This document shows positions 8,081 through 15,502 of a DNA stretch of 25,843 nucleotides, in pieces; the stretch's first letter is position 1, and the number at the start of each line of letters is the position of its first letter. A program made the position numbers and the translations under genes. The notes under the pieces were generated by a model. That model was not told where the DNA came from. It was given only the letters and a program-made list of their open reading frames with translations, and searched no databases. Source of the stretch: Methanobacteriota archaeon (GTDB lineage: Archaea > Thermoplasmatota > Poseidoniia > Poseidoniales > Thalassarchaeaceae); contig PBGH01000016.1 in NCBI GenBank assembly GCA_002720055.1, forward strand, positions 23,778 through 49,620. Direction: 5' to 3'.

Positions 8081-8142
8081 AAACAATTCATAATAAATGA
8101 GGTTTCATAACTAATAGCGTAACACGGGGTTTAGGTGCTGGT

Positions 8143-9471
8143 ATGGGAAAGGATTTCTGGATAGGGGATGTCATCGCCGGCGTCCATGACGGCTCAGAGG
8201 TAGAACTGAAGGGATGGGTGCATCGGGCAAGGGGTTCCAAGAGGATATGGTTCCTGGTTCTTCGAGATTCCACGGGAATTGTTCAGTGCGTTATCAAGAA
8301 AGAATCAGTAGGTGAAGAATGCTTTGAGTCTATCAGCAGCGCCATTATTGAGTCCAGTGTCATAATCAAGGGCACAGTGGAAACAACAGATAGGGAGCAC
8401 GGCCACGAGATCCAAGTAAGCTCGGCTACCGTCGTGGGCGCGGTGAATCCTGATCGACCATTCCCCATCACGGAGTCAGCTATGGCAGAATCTGACGGCG
8501 GAGAGACGGAGTTCCTACTAGACAACAGGCACCTATACCTCCGGACCGGGAGGATGACCACCATGCTCAAACTAAGAAGTACGGTTTTCGGGGCAATACA
8601 CTCATATTTCCGGGATCGCGACTTCATCGAGTATCAGGCTCCAAACTTCGTCGCAGGAGCCGTTGAGGGGGGAAGCACGCTTTTCGAAGTCCCCTACTTC
8701 GGAAAAAAGGCGTACCTAACGCAATCCTGGCAGCTCTATGCAGAGGCTGCGATGCCTGCTCTGGAGAGGCTTTACACGATGGCTCCATCCTTCAGGGCAG
8801 AGAAAAGCAGGACACGTAGGCATCTCACTGAATTCTGGCATGCGGAGATGGAGATCGCATGGGCATCTAACAAAGAGGTCATGGAGCACGGAGAAGGCGT
8901 TGTGAGACACATCGCCAGTACCATGCTAGAGCAGAGGGCAGAAGAACTAACAGACCTCGGAAGGGACTTGACAACAATCGAAAGGTATGCAGAGAGCGAA
9001 TACCCTCGAATGAGGTACGACGAGGCGGTTGACACCCTTCAGTCGATGGGCGTCGAAATCGAATGGGGGCAGGATCTTGATTACTCTAAGGAGAAGATTC
9101 TCACACAAGACTTCGAGGTTCCACATTTCCTAACGCACTACCCGAGAGTTGCAAAGCCATTCTACCACAGACCAGATCCCGAAGACCAGAAGTATGTGCT
9201 GTGCCATGACTTGCTTGCTCCCGAGGGATATGGGGAGATCATCGGAGGGGGCGAGAGGACTTGGTCAGAGGACGAGATCCTGGAAAGGATCGATGAGGAG
9301 GGGACGCCGAGGGAACCATATGAGTTCTACATCGATATCAGGAGGTACGGTGGAGTGCCTCATGGCGGATTCGGACTAGGCGTCGACAGAGTTTGTACAT
9401 GGATAGCCGGGGCTGAACACATTAGGGAGGCAATCCCATTCCCGAGAGACAGTAGAAGGGTTACTCCCTAG
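8143..9471 (+). CDS. asnS: Asparaginyl-tRNA synthetase
   Basis: A class IIb aminoacyl-tRNA synthetase of 442 residues that charges tRNA-Asn. The N-terminal OB-fold anticodon-binding domain contains GWVHRAR and LRDSTGIVQCV. The catalytic core carries motif 2 as FRAEKSRTRRHLTEFWH (from F217), then DLLAPEGYGEIIGGGERT, DIRRYGGVPHGGFGLGVDR (motif 3, about 397-416) and the C-terminal PFPRD-x-R-R-x-T-P. The combination EFWHxExE, GEIIGGxxR and RRYGxVPHxGFGLG points to AsnRS rather than archaeal AspRS, which has RYGMPPHGGWGLG. The start follows AGGTG six bases or so upstream, at 8133-8137. The next gene starts eight bases after its stop, so it probably heads a three-gene run. Confidence 0.95.
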   Translation: MGKDFWIGDVIAGVHDGSEVELKGWVHRARGSKRIWFLVLRDSTGIVQCVIKKESVGEECFESISSAIIESSVIIKGTVETTDREHGHEIQVSSATVVGAVNPDRPFPITESAMAESDGGETEFLLDNRHLYLRTGRMTTMLKLRSTVFGAIHSYFRDRDFIEYQAPNFVAGAVEGGSTLFEVPYFGKKAYLTQSWQLYAEAAMPALERLYTMAPSFRAEKSRTRRHLTEFWHAEMEIAWASNKEVMEHGEGVVRHIASTMLEQRAEELTDLGRDLTTIERYAESEYPRMRYDEAVDTLQSMGVEIEWGQDLDYSKEKILTQDFEVPHFLTHYPRVAKPFYHRPDPEDQKYVLCHDLLAPEGYGEIIGGGERTWSEDEILERIDEEGTPREPYEFYIDIRRYGGVPHGGFGLGVDRVCTWIAGAEHIREAIPFPRDSRRVTP

Positions 9472-9479
9472 TGATTGTC

Positions 9480-9881
9480 ATGGAGAAGGAAGATCGCAAG
9501 CCTCTAGCCACTATGGTAGTGGTCTCGGCGGTCACTGCTAGTATGTGCTGCCTGCCATCCGTGGTATGGGTGATGTTCGCCGGCTCGTCTGCAATAGTTG
9601 CTGCCGACCAGCTATCAAACGACCTCTACTACTCATGGGTGAGGTACGCTCTTTACGCTCTATCTTTCACAATGCTGTCAATAGGTCTTACCGTATATTT
9701 CAGGAACAGGGGAATATGCACCTTAGACGATGCTAAGAGGGAGAGGAACAGGGTAGCAAATACAACACTCGCAGTATTCACCATCACCATCCTGACGTAC
9801 CTATTCTGGAACTTCGTCATCCTCGAAATAGTCGGCATAGCTATAGGACTCCCCTGGGAAGGCTCCGCATTCTGGAACTGA
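9480..9881 (+). CDS. Small membrane protein with MerT-like Cys-Cys in TM1, function unknown
   Basis: A 133-residue protein with three or four predicted TM segments (about 11-41, 52-74, 94-115, possibly to 124). TM1 contains S-M-C23-C24-L-P, reminiscent of the metal-binding Cys pair in TM1 of MerT-type mercury importers. A third cysteine, C80, sits in the loop after TM2 (NRGICTLDDAKRERNR). The resemblance to MerT is limited to this layout, so metal transport is only a suggestion. The ATG at 9480 is preferred to the GTG at 9471, which would overlap the asnS stop. The acyl-CoA dehydrogenase ATG follows its TGA with no gap, so the two are probably translationally coupled. Confidence 0.78.
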   Translation: MEKEDRKPLATMVVVSAVTASMCCLPSVVWVMFAGSSAIVAADQLSNDLYYSWVRYALYALSFTMLSIGLTVYFRNRGICTLDDAKRERNRVANTTLAVFTITILTYLFWNFVILEIVGIAIGLPWEGSAFWN

Positions 9882-11138
9882 ATGCATACGAATCCTCATA
9901 CGAAGGAGCCATCTAGCAAGACTGTGTCCGAAGAGTGGCGAGATATAGACATCGCAAACCCGACCGAAGAGCACAAGATGCTCAGGGAGATGGTCAGAAA
10001 TTTCGTTTCGGACCGGGTAGAGCCCCAAGCGCTTGAGAGTGATAGGAACGAGACCTTCAACCTGGACCTCTTCAAGGAGTTGGGGGGGATGGGCCTTCTC
10101 GGGCTGACAGCCCCTTCCGAGTACGGTGGAGCAGAAATGGATTGTACGGCGGTGGCAGTCGTGAACGAAGAGCTGTCATACTCGGATCCCGGACTATGCT
10201 TGGCCTTCCTAGCACATGACCAGCTATTCGTAAACAACCTCGTCCACAGCGGAAGCAAATCCCAGAAGGACCGGATACTTCCCAGGGTTTGCAGCGGGGA
10301 GTGGATTGGTTGCCTGGGGATGAGCGAGCCCGATTACGGAACGGACGTCCTCGGCATGCAGACATTCGCGGAGAGATCGGATGACGGATCCTGGATTATC
10401 AACGGCAGGAAGATGTGGATCACCAATGGAATTGTAGACGATGACGGAACGCCTGCGGATGTCGTTTGGCTCTATGCTAGGACTGGAACCGATGAAAGGG
10501 GAAGGGCCGAAATCACCACATTCCTGGTGGAAAAAGGAATGGAGGGATATTCTGCAGGCCAGAAGATTGAGGACAAGCTGGGCATGAGGGCCAGCACTAC
10601 GGCCGAACTAGTGTTCGAGGACTGCGTTGTGCCGGCGGAGAATATGGTCGGTAGCCCGGGCGAGTCGATGATCCACCTAATGAGAAACCTCGAGCACGAG
10701 AGGGTCGGTCTGGCTGCCATGAGTGTAGGAATAGCCAGGAGGTGCTTGGCAGACATGAATTCCTACGCCAGCGAAAGGGAGGCCTTCGGTAAGCAGATAA
10801 GACAATTCGGGCAGATTCAGCGGCACATAGGAGAATCTTGGGCAGAATACAGGGCGATGAGGGCATATGTTTACGACACAGCTCGCCAGATTGACCTCGC
10901 AGAGGCAGGTCATAGGCTGGACTCTGATGGAGTCAAGCTATTCGCGACCACGGCGGCCAAGAACATAGCAGATAGGGCCATACAAGTGATGGGCGGGTAC
11001 GGCTATGTCGGTGAGTACGTGGTAGAGAGGCTATGGAGGGATGCCAAGCTGCTGGAGATAGGGGGGGGCACATTGGAAAGCCATCAGAAGAACATAACCA
11101 AAGATCTCTCTCAAGACCCATCGGCGATAGACGAATAG
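9882..11138 (+). CDS. Acyl-CoA dehydrogenase, isovaleryl-CoA-dehydrogenase-like
   Basis: A 418-residue FAD enzyme that oxidises acyl-CoA to the 2,3-enoyl-CoA, passing electrons to ETF. Landmarks are LTAPSEYGG (75-83), M147-SEPDYGTD for the FAD/substrate site, KMWITNG (177-183), and the C-terminal MGGYGYVGEYVVERLWRDAK. The usual catalytic Glu of MCAD-type enzymes lies in a Y-E-G-T motif. Here that stretch is E392-I-G-G395-G-T, so it is missing. Instead N269-L-E-H-E273-R-V-G-L matches the helix that supplies the base in isovaleryl-CoA dehydrogenase, making E273 the probable catalytic residue. This favours branched-chain or long-chain acyl substrates. The ATG begins directly after the preceding stop, and the gene converges with D, one base apart. 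Confidence 0.93.
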   Translation: MHTNPHTKEPSSKTVSEEWRDIDIANPTEEHKMLREMVRNFVSDRVEPQALESDRNETFNLDLFKELGGMGLLGLTAPSEYGGAEMDCTAVAVVNEELSYSDPGLCLAFLAHDQLFVNNLVHSGSKSQKDRILPRVCSGEWIGCLGMSEPDYGTDVLGMQTFAERSDDGSWIINGRKMWITNGIVDDDGTPADVVWLYARTGTDERGRAEITTFLVEKGMEGYSAGQKIEDKLGMRASTTAELVFEDCVVPAENMVGSPGESMIHLMRNLEHERVGLAAMSVGIARRCLADMNSYASEREAFGKQIRQFGQIQRHIGESWAEYRAMRAYVYDTARQIDLAEAGHRLDSDGVKLFATTAAKNIADRAIQVMGGYGYVGEYVVERLWRDAKLLEIGGGTLESHQKNITKDLSQDPSAIDE

Positions 11139-11139
11139 A

Positions 11140-11541
11140 TCAATCGACGTCCTCTAGCAACTGCATCTTCAGATCGCCGTTGGAAGCGGAATACTCAACT
11201 GATTTGAAAGCGACCTTTACCTCTCTGCCATCAAAGGGATCCATGATATTGGGCTGGCCTCCTCTGAACATGGCCATTAGCTCATTATACTCCGAAACTG
11301 ATGCAGTCGAAAGAACATCATAAACAGCCGACTCAGATCCCTCATCTAATAGGTCATCACCCTCTCCACCCCTAATAACAGTCCTCTGAATCCTCCTTTC
11401 GATTTTGATAGTGATCTCTTTGCAAGGGAGGATTAGCTCAATTTGTTTATCTTTCTTGGGTTTTAGAATCGAGTCCCCTTCTTCCTTCACGAAACCGATC
11501 ATCGTTAGGCTCAGCGGTCTTACCAGCCTGTCTTCACTCAT
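11140..11541 (-). CDS. Conserved-looking soluble protein D, function unknown
   Basis: A 133-residue protein, not recognised. It has no signal peptide or TM segment. The first 55 residues (LSLTMIGFVKEEGD, then alternating KKDKQIELILP and EITIKIERRIQR) look like beta strands. The rest is acidic (GEGDDLLDEGSES) with a helix around SVSEYNELMAMF. It could be a cytosolic partner of the upstream membrane genes, but it appears to have its own promoter. The only obvious start is the ATG at 11541. It ends one base from the stop of the convergent acyl-CoA dehydrogenase gene. Confidence 0.72.
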   Translation of the reverse strand: MSEDRLVRPLSLTMIGFVKEEGDSILKPKKDKQIELILPCKEITIKIERRIQRTVIRGGEGDDLLDEGSESAVYDVLSTASVSEYNELMAMFRGGQPNIMDPFDGREVKVAFKSVEYSASNGDLKMQLLEDVD

Positions 11542-11558
11542 GTCATGCGTTAATGGTC

Positions 11559-11568
11559 TTATTTAATC
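11559..11568 (-). promoter_or_regulatory. TATA box for gene D
   Basis: On the minus strand the sequence is GATTAAATAA, centred about 22 bases before the ATG at 11541 and just past the B2 stop codon. The position suggests a leaderless transcript separate from the upstream operon. Confidence 0.5.
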
Positions 11569-11572
11569 AACG

Positions 11573-12367
11573 TTACACCGTTGATGAAGACTCTAGAATC
11601 GCACTAGGTCTGAACTGGTGGACACTCACTTCAATATCAATCTCTTCAGAGTCATCAAGAATCCCAGTGGTAAAGCCACCGTAGGACTGAACATCAACGT
11701 GGACCTGCACCGAAACAGTCCCTTCTCCCCATCCATTAATTTTCCATGGCGATAGGGCTTGAAACTCGTTTACGGCTACCTGAGTTGTATCATTGTCCAA
11801 ATTATAATTCGGGTAAATGATAATCCTAAGGTAAATCGGCTCACAATCGCTATCCGCTCCGGTAAGTACGCTGTTTTCATCAAACCACTGCCCAGAAAGA
11901 GTTGAGTTGTCCCCTATGAATGTCGCGGTCACAGCATCACATTCCGATTCCCCTCCGTCCTCAAACCAGACTCCACTCTCACAATATCCTTCTCGCTCCG
12001 GATCTCCATGGCATTCTTCGGGTATAACCTTAACATCGATATATGCGATTTTATATCCTTCTTCAACCTCTATATCGTCAAGGAAGAAATCAATCACCTT
12101 AATATCCTGATCAGCCCAAATTTCAGTATACTCAAAGGTTAGATTGTCACCATCACCATCGATGATATCGTCCTCGAAAAATATCCTCCAATCTTTATTT
12201 GTCTGAGCGTATTCAACAAGATCGGTTTGATTCAATATTAGATCTGCAGATGTATAAGTAAATACGATTATCGACACCAATAAAGATGCAAAAATCCCGG
12301 TCCTGGCCTGAGTTCCCCCGAGTAAGTTCGAGAAAATGGATGAGAATGAGCCATCGAATTCTTCCAT
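11573..12367 (-). CDS. B2: single-TM protein with disulfide-bearing ectodomain, function unknown
   Basis: A 264-residue protein with one TM segment (about 24-44) after a short cytosolic N-terminus, then an acidic ectodomain. It is a paralogue of B1. Shared features are C143-D-A-x-T-A, the ENSVLTG...SDC175E block, IYPNY, VNEFQ, and GWGEG at 212-216. B2 has an extra cysteine pair, C119 and C129, in an insert that B1 lacks. The start chosen is 12367 rather than 12403. The ATG at 12367 follows GGTGA, sits eight bases after the A2 stop, and mirrors the A1-B1 junction exactly. No known family was recognised. It is probably the extracytoplasmic partner of A2. Confidence 0.82.
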   Translation of the reverse strand: MEEFDGSFSSIFSNLLGGTQARTGIFASLLVSIIVFTYTSADLILNQTDLVEYAQTNKDWRIFFEDDIIDGDGDNLTFEYTEIWADQDIKVIDFFLDDIEVEEGYKIAYIDVKVIPEECHGDPEREGYCESGVWFEDGGESECDAVTATFIGDNSTLSGQWFDENSVLTGADSDCEPIYLRIIIYPNYNLDNDTTQVAVNEFQALSPWKINGWGEGTVSVQVHVDVQSYGGFTTGILDDSEEIDIEVSVHQFRPSAILESSSTV

Positions 12368-12375
12368 TTTATCAC

Positions 12376-13710
12376 CTATATTACCGCTGAGTAGAGGAGG
12401 CATATCACCAGTGTGAAAAACACAACACTCGCCATACTGGCGCTCATTACATCATAGTCTCTTTCGTCGATTCCTGGATTAACTAGCTCTCCCATTTTGA
12501 GTAGCTTCGACGATACTGTGTCACCTTCTCTCATCAGGTTGGTCATAATCCTCTCCTCCCAACCAATGAAAATAGCTACTACCATCGCCAGGGCTGCGGA
12601 CGAAATCATCTGTGGAACGGGTAAGAATGATTGTAGAAGCTCGATTACGCTCGAGGATACAATCAAGAGCATCAGGATGACCATTATTCTGGTCAACCAT
12701 CTATTTTCAGCGGCTTTGGAGTCTATAATATCGAAATTTAGTAGGACGTACATGAAAATCAAAGGGGTGAAAAGATAAATTAGAGTCTCGGAGGTGAAAT
12801 CATACCAGATTTCAAAGGCCTCAGGAAAGCTCTCACACTCTGTTTCTACGCAACTTCGTACTGTATCCAAGATGGCAAAATCTACTATTCCGGCTATGAA
12901 ACCCACTATCCCTATTAGATAGACAATTATTGAGAAGCCACTCAAACCCAGTCTGTATGTTCTCCATGTCTCAAAAAATAGTAGTATGAGCAAGGAACAT
13001 GCACCCATCGATAATATCAGGTTAGTCCCCAACCAGGAGAGAGTGGAGGGGTTCCACAGGCTCCACTCAACTGTGAATCTAGCGAGAAAATCATCGTTTA
13101 TCGATATGACTTGGGCTAACCAGTAAGTCATTTGCTCTCCAACTATTGCTATCAGAAGTAAACCAGAAACCAAGGAAAGCCTCCGATAGGAACTATTCCC
13201 CTCATTTATTTCCTCTATGACGAACCGTATATACACGCAGACTAGTATAATTATGCCCGGCAATAGTGCAAACCATTCAAGGCCCAAGTGCCGACTATCG
13301 GTGAGGATGGTGAAAGTGCATAACAGAATAGAGAATAAACAGACAAATCCGGTTATCGCCTTCACAGTCCACTCTTTCTGAATTATTGGGTATGGATAGA
13401 CGAGAGGCAAGAATGAGATCAGGAGTATAGAAATTGTCTTACATGTGGTTTGTGCAAATCTAAAGAAAGAGTTCTGGAGTTCATTACCGGAATCAACAAT
13501 CCATAAACCGCTGTTCGCAGTGATTGCTTCCATTACTGATGTGGAGGTATACTCCAAACCTTTCAGTATCAATATCCAACCAATAAGCAGTCCTGCGAAC
13601 CTTTCAACCCATTCCTTTTCACTTGAACGACGAACTAGTGCAATTGTTACGAAACCTAGTAACAAATCTACAATGGCTGCAACTGGGACAAGAGATTCGC
13701 GTTCCGCCAT
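12376..13710 (-). CDS. A2: polytopic membrane protein, paralogue of A1, function unknown
   Basis: A 444-residue protein with about 12 predicted TM segments, not assigned to a known family. Motifs shared with A1 are F-A-G-x2-I-G-W-I-L-I near 38-48, PLVYPYPIIQKE (102-113), S-C-V-E-x2-C-E at 286-293 in a loop between TM8 and TM9, PVPQMISSA (364-372) and FIGWEERIM (381-389). A polar loop (about 390-420) precedes the last TM. The two cysteines flanking VET/VES probably form an extracytoplasmic disulfide. It follows C by 63 AT-rich bases without a clear Shine-Dalgarno sequence, so a promoter of its own is possible. B2 begins eight bases after its stop. Confidence 0.85.
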   Translation of the reverse strand: MAERESLVPVAAIVDLLLGFVTIALVRRSSEKEWVERFAGLLIGWILILKGLEYTSTSVMEAITANSGLWIVDSGNELQNSFFRFAQTTCKTISILLISFLPLVYPYPIIQKEWTVKAITGFVCLFSILLCTFTILTDSRHLGLEWFALLPGIIILVCVYIRFVIEEINEGNSSYRRLSLVSGLLLIAIVGEQMTYWLAQVISINDDFLARFTVEWSLWNPSTLSWLGTNLILSMGACSLLILLFFETWRTYRLGLSGFSIIVYLIGIVGFIAGIVDFAILDTVRSCVETECESFPEAFEIWYDFTSETLIYLFTPLIFMYVLLNFDIIDSKAAENRWLTRIMVILMLLIVSSSVIELLQSFLPVPQMISSAALAMVVAIFIGWEERIMTNLMREGDTVSSKLLKMGELVNPGIDERDYDVMSASMASVVFFTLVICLLYSAVI

Positions 13711-13773
13711 ATATCAAAACCCAGTCAACACAAACAAATTACCTTTCTCTATTCATCATTCAATTTTCATCGC

Positions 13774-14712
13774 TTATTTTACTCCCATTGATTCTCTAGA
13801 ACCAATTAAAGATGTAAAAATAAATACAAGTACTCCCATCCATATGGTTGGACCGGACAGAGCTCTTCTCGGCGAAAAACCCTCATCATCTGCCATTTCT
13901 TTTATTTCTGGGAGTTTAACTATCAAGTTAGCAGAATCTTGAGTAGTTTGCATCCCATCTGATCCACGGGAAACTGCAATCACCTCAATAATGCAATTTT
14001 CGGGATAGTAGTCTTCTGAAAATTCAAGAGATACTGTGGCGAAAATTTGATCCAATTTGTTGATTTTCTTCCCGACTAAATCTCTCACTTGATTTTCTAC
14101 ATTTATCGACTTGCAGCTCGTAGAAGCAATCACTTCCGAAGCCTCATCTTCTACATTTCCCATATTACTCAAACTTAGCTCCAGTATCTCCACACTACCC
14201 GCCGAGACTGAATAGTCTGATTCGATAATCTCGAGTACAAGGTTATGAATTATCGGAACTTTAACTATTGCCTCTGCAGAATCGCTATCCCCTGGTATGC
14301 TAATTGGTAACCCCTGCCTTGAGGTAACCGTTCCCGTAATCTCAAGGTCACCTTCTTCACCCCCAAATAGCTGCATTACTTTGACTCCGTAGATGGTTAT
14401 TTCCACCTCCACATCAGAGCTTCCACTAACTTCTACACTCGCAGGTCCCAAAACCTCGGCATCGAATGATATTGAGTAGTTCAGGTCCACAGTGATACTT
14501 ACGAGATTCTCGTTAGTTATGATTATGAGAAAGGAAACGGCGCCCCTACTATCAAGTTGCAGCTCATCAATTATTACGTCCTCTTCCATTATATCAATTG
14601 ACCACCTGCTGTGAGTGGGCGAGTGGTCAGCGTATACTTGGTTTGAGGATAAGGAAACTAGTAAGAGGCCAATAAGTACCATTTGGGATATTGACTTAGT
14701 GTCGGATTGCAT
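13774..14712 (-). CDS. C: exported CARDB/NEW3-like protein with C-terminal membrane anchor
   Basis: A 312-residue protein. Residues 8-28 form a signal peptide (MVLIGLLLVSLSSNQVYA, cleavage likely after A28). Two beta-rich modules follow. The second, around 155-265, begins HNLVLEIIESDYSVSAGSVEILELSLSNMGNVED, split here as a description of the V-x-A-G...L-S-N-x-G-N pattern typical of CARDB or NEW3 domains. Two cysteines (in STSCKS and ENCIIEV) could form a disulfide. A C-terminal TM (IWMGVLVFIFTSLIG) anchors it, with a short cytosolic tail. It sits between the two A-B pairs and has a TATA-like box and GGGAG before the ATG at 14712. It may be an adhesive or ligand-binding subunit; that is inference. 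Confidence 0.8.
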   Translation of the reverse strand: MQSDTKSISQMVLIGLLLVSLSSNQVYADHSPTHSRWSIDIMEEDVIIDELQLDSRGAVSFLIIITNENLVSITVDLNYSISFDAEVLGPASVEVSGSSDVEVEITIYGVKVMQLFGGEEGDLEITGTVTSRQGLPISIPGDSDSAEAIVKVPIIHNLVLEIIESDYSVSAGSVEILELSLSNMGNVEDEASEVIASTSCKSINVENQVRDLVGKKINKLDQIFATVSLEFSEDYYPENCIIEVIAVSRGSDGMQTTQDSANLIVKLPEIKEMADDEGFSPRRALSGPTIWMGVLVFIFTSLIGSRESMGVK

Positions 14713-14739
14713 TCTAGTCTCCCTTTTTTTCGTATTGAA

Positions 14740-14748
14740 ATTTAAATC
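14740..14748 (-). promoter_or_regulatory. TATA box for gene C
   Basis: The palindromic stretch ATTTAAAT lies about 32 bases before the ATG at 14712, immediately downstream of the B1 stop. A short leader would contain GGGAG about seven bases before the start. This suggests C, and perhaps A2-B2, can be transcribed separately from A1-B1. Confidence 0.5.
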
Positions 14749-14756
14749 ATTATGGG

Positions 14757-15494
14757 TTATACTGGGAAAGCATTGGCAAGAAAACCAATCACTTCGACAG
14801 TGATGGTTATTTCCTCGTCATCGTCAGCTGCAAATGGGCCTGGCTCGGCAGTATTGACATCCAAATCTACTTTGATTTCTAGTACGCCCTCCCCCCAACC
14901 AAGATTCCTCCAAGGCTGTAATACCTGGAACTCATTGACTCCTGGAACAGTGAGGTTGCCTCCGAAATAGCTCGGATATACCATTAATGAAAGCTGAATA
15001 TCTTCACAACTGCTATCTTGGCCAGATAGTATGTTGTTTTCCGATTCCCATTGGGCCGTCATATCGTTGACAATCACACTAGCGGATATCGCATCGCATT
15101 GTGCTATTGGGTCTGCAACCGAGAATCCGTCGACAGTATCAGGTGAAACTGTGACATTTACCATTCCAACAGTATAGCCTTCCAATGGCACCATTTCAGT
15201 GTCGTCCATGTAGAACTCGACAATCCTACTTTCCTCATCTTGCCAAACGTCTGTAAATTCAGTACCCGTTAGTGTCTGGTTAAACTCGATTACCCATGAT
15301 TTCTGGGTTATGGCATCCAAGCCTTTCTGATACTCCACGTTGAGCCAATCGTGAATATTAACCGCGCTTGCGATTATTGTGAAAATCGCCAGAAATATCA
15401 TTGATAAATTAGCTTCTCTCAAAGCGAACAATTCCGCTGATGATTCTCTGACCCCCCTTTCAAGATAATCACCTGATTCGATTCCGTCAACCAT
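14757..15494 (-). CDS. B1: single-TM protein with ectodomain, function unknown
   Basis: A 245-residue paralogue of B2 with the same plan: a cytosolic N-terminus of about 28 residues, one TM (about 30-47), and an acidic ectodomain. C133-D-A-I-S-A and S-S-C163-E match the conserved cysteines of B2. VYPSY, VNEFQVLQPW and GWGEG (199-203) are also shared. It lacks the extra Cys pair of B2. The ATG at 15494 follows the A1 stop by eight bases with GGGGA in the gap, so A1 and B1 are probably translationally coupled. No family was recognised. Confidence 0.82.
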   Translation of the reverse strand: MVDGIESGDYLERGVRESSAELFALREANLSMIFLAIFTIIASAVNIHDWLNVEYQKGLDAITQKSWVIEFNQTLTGTEFTDVWQDEESRIVEFYMDDTEMVPLEGYTVGMVNVTVSPDTVDGFSVADPIAQCDAISASVIVNDMTAQWESENNILSGQDSSCEDIQLSLMVYPSYFGGNLTVPGVNEFQVLQPWRNLGWGEGVLEIKVDLDVNTAEPGPFAADDDEEITITVEVIGFLANAFPV

Positions 15495-15502
15495 AAAATC
15501 CC

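Noticed and set aside
8143..9471. Aspartyl-tRNA synthetase as an alternative for the synthetase
   Set aside because: EFWHxExE, GEIIGGGER and RRYGGVPHGGFGLG match asparaginyl rather than archaeal aspartyl enzymes.
11100..11200. Attachment-site repeat of the tRNA-Gln 3' end at the far side of the AT-rich block
   Set aside because: No stretch resembling the T arm and acceptor end of tRNA-Gln is visible there.
13445..13942. 165-codon plus-strand frame
   Set aside because: It is antisense to A2 and C. The minus-strand genes have clear TM segments, a signal peptide and paralogues, while this frame has no recognisable feature.
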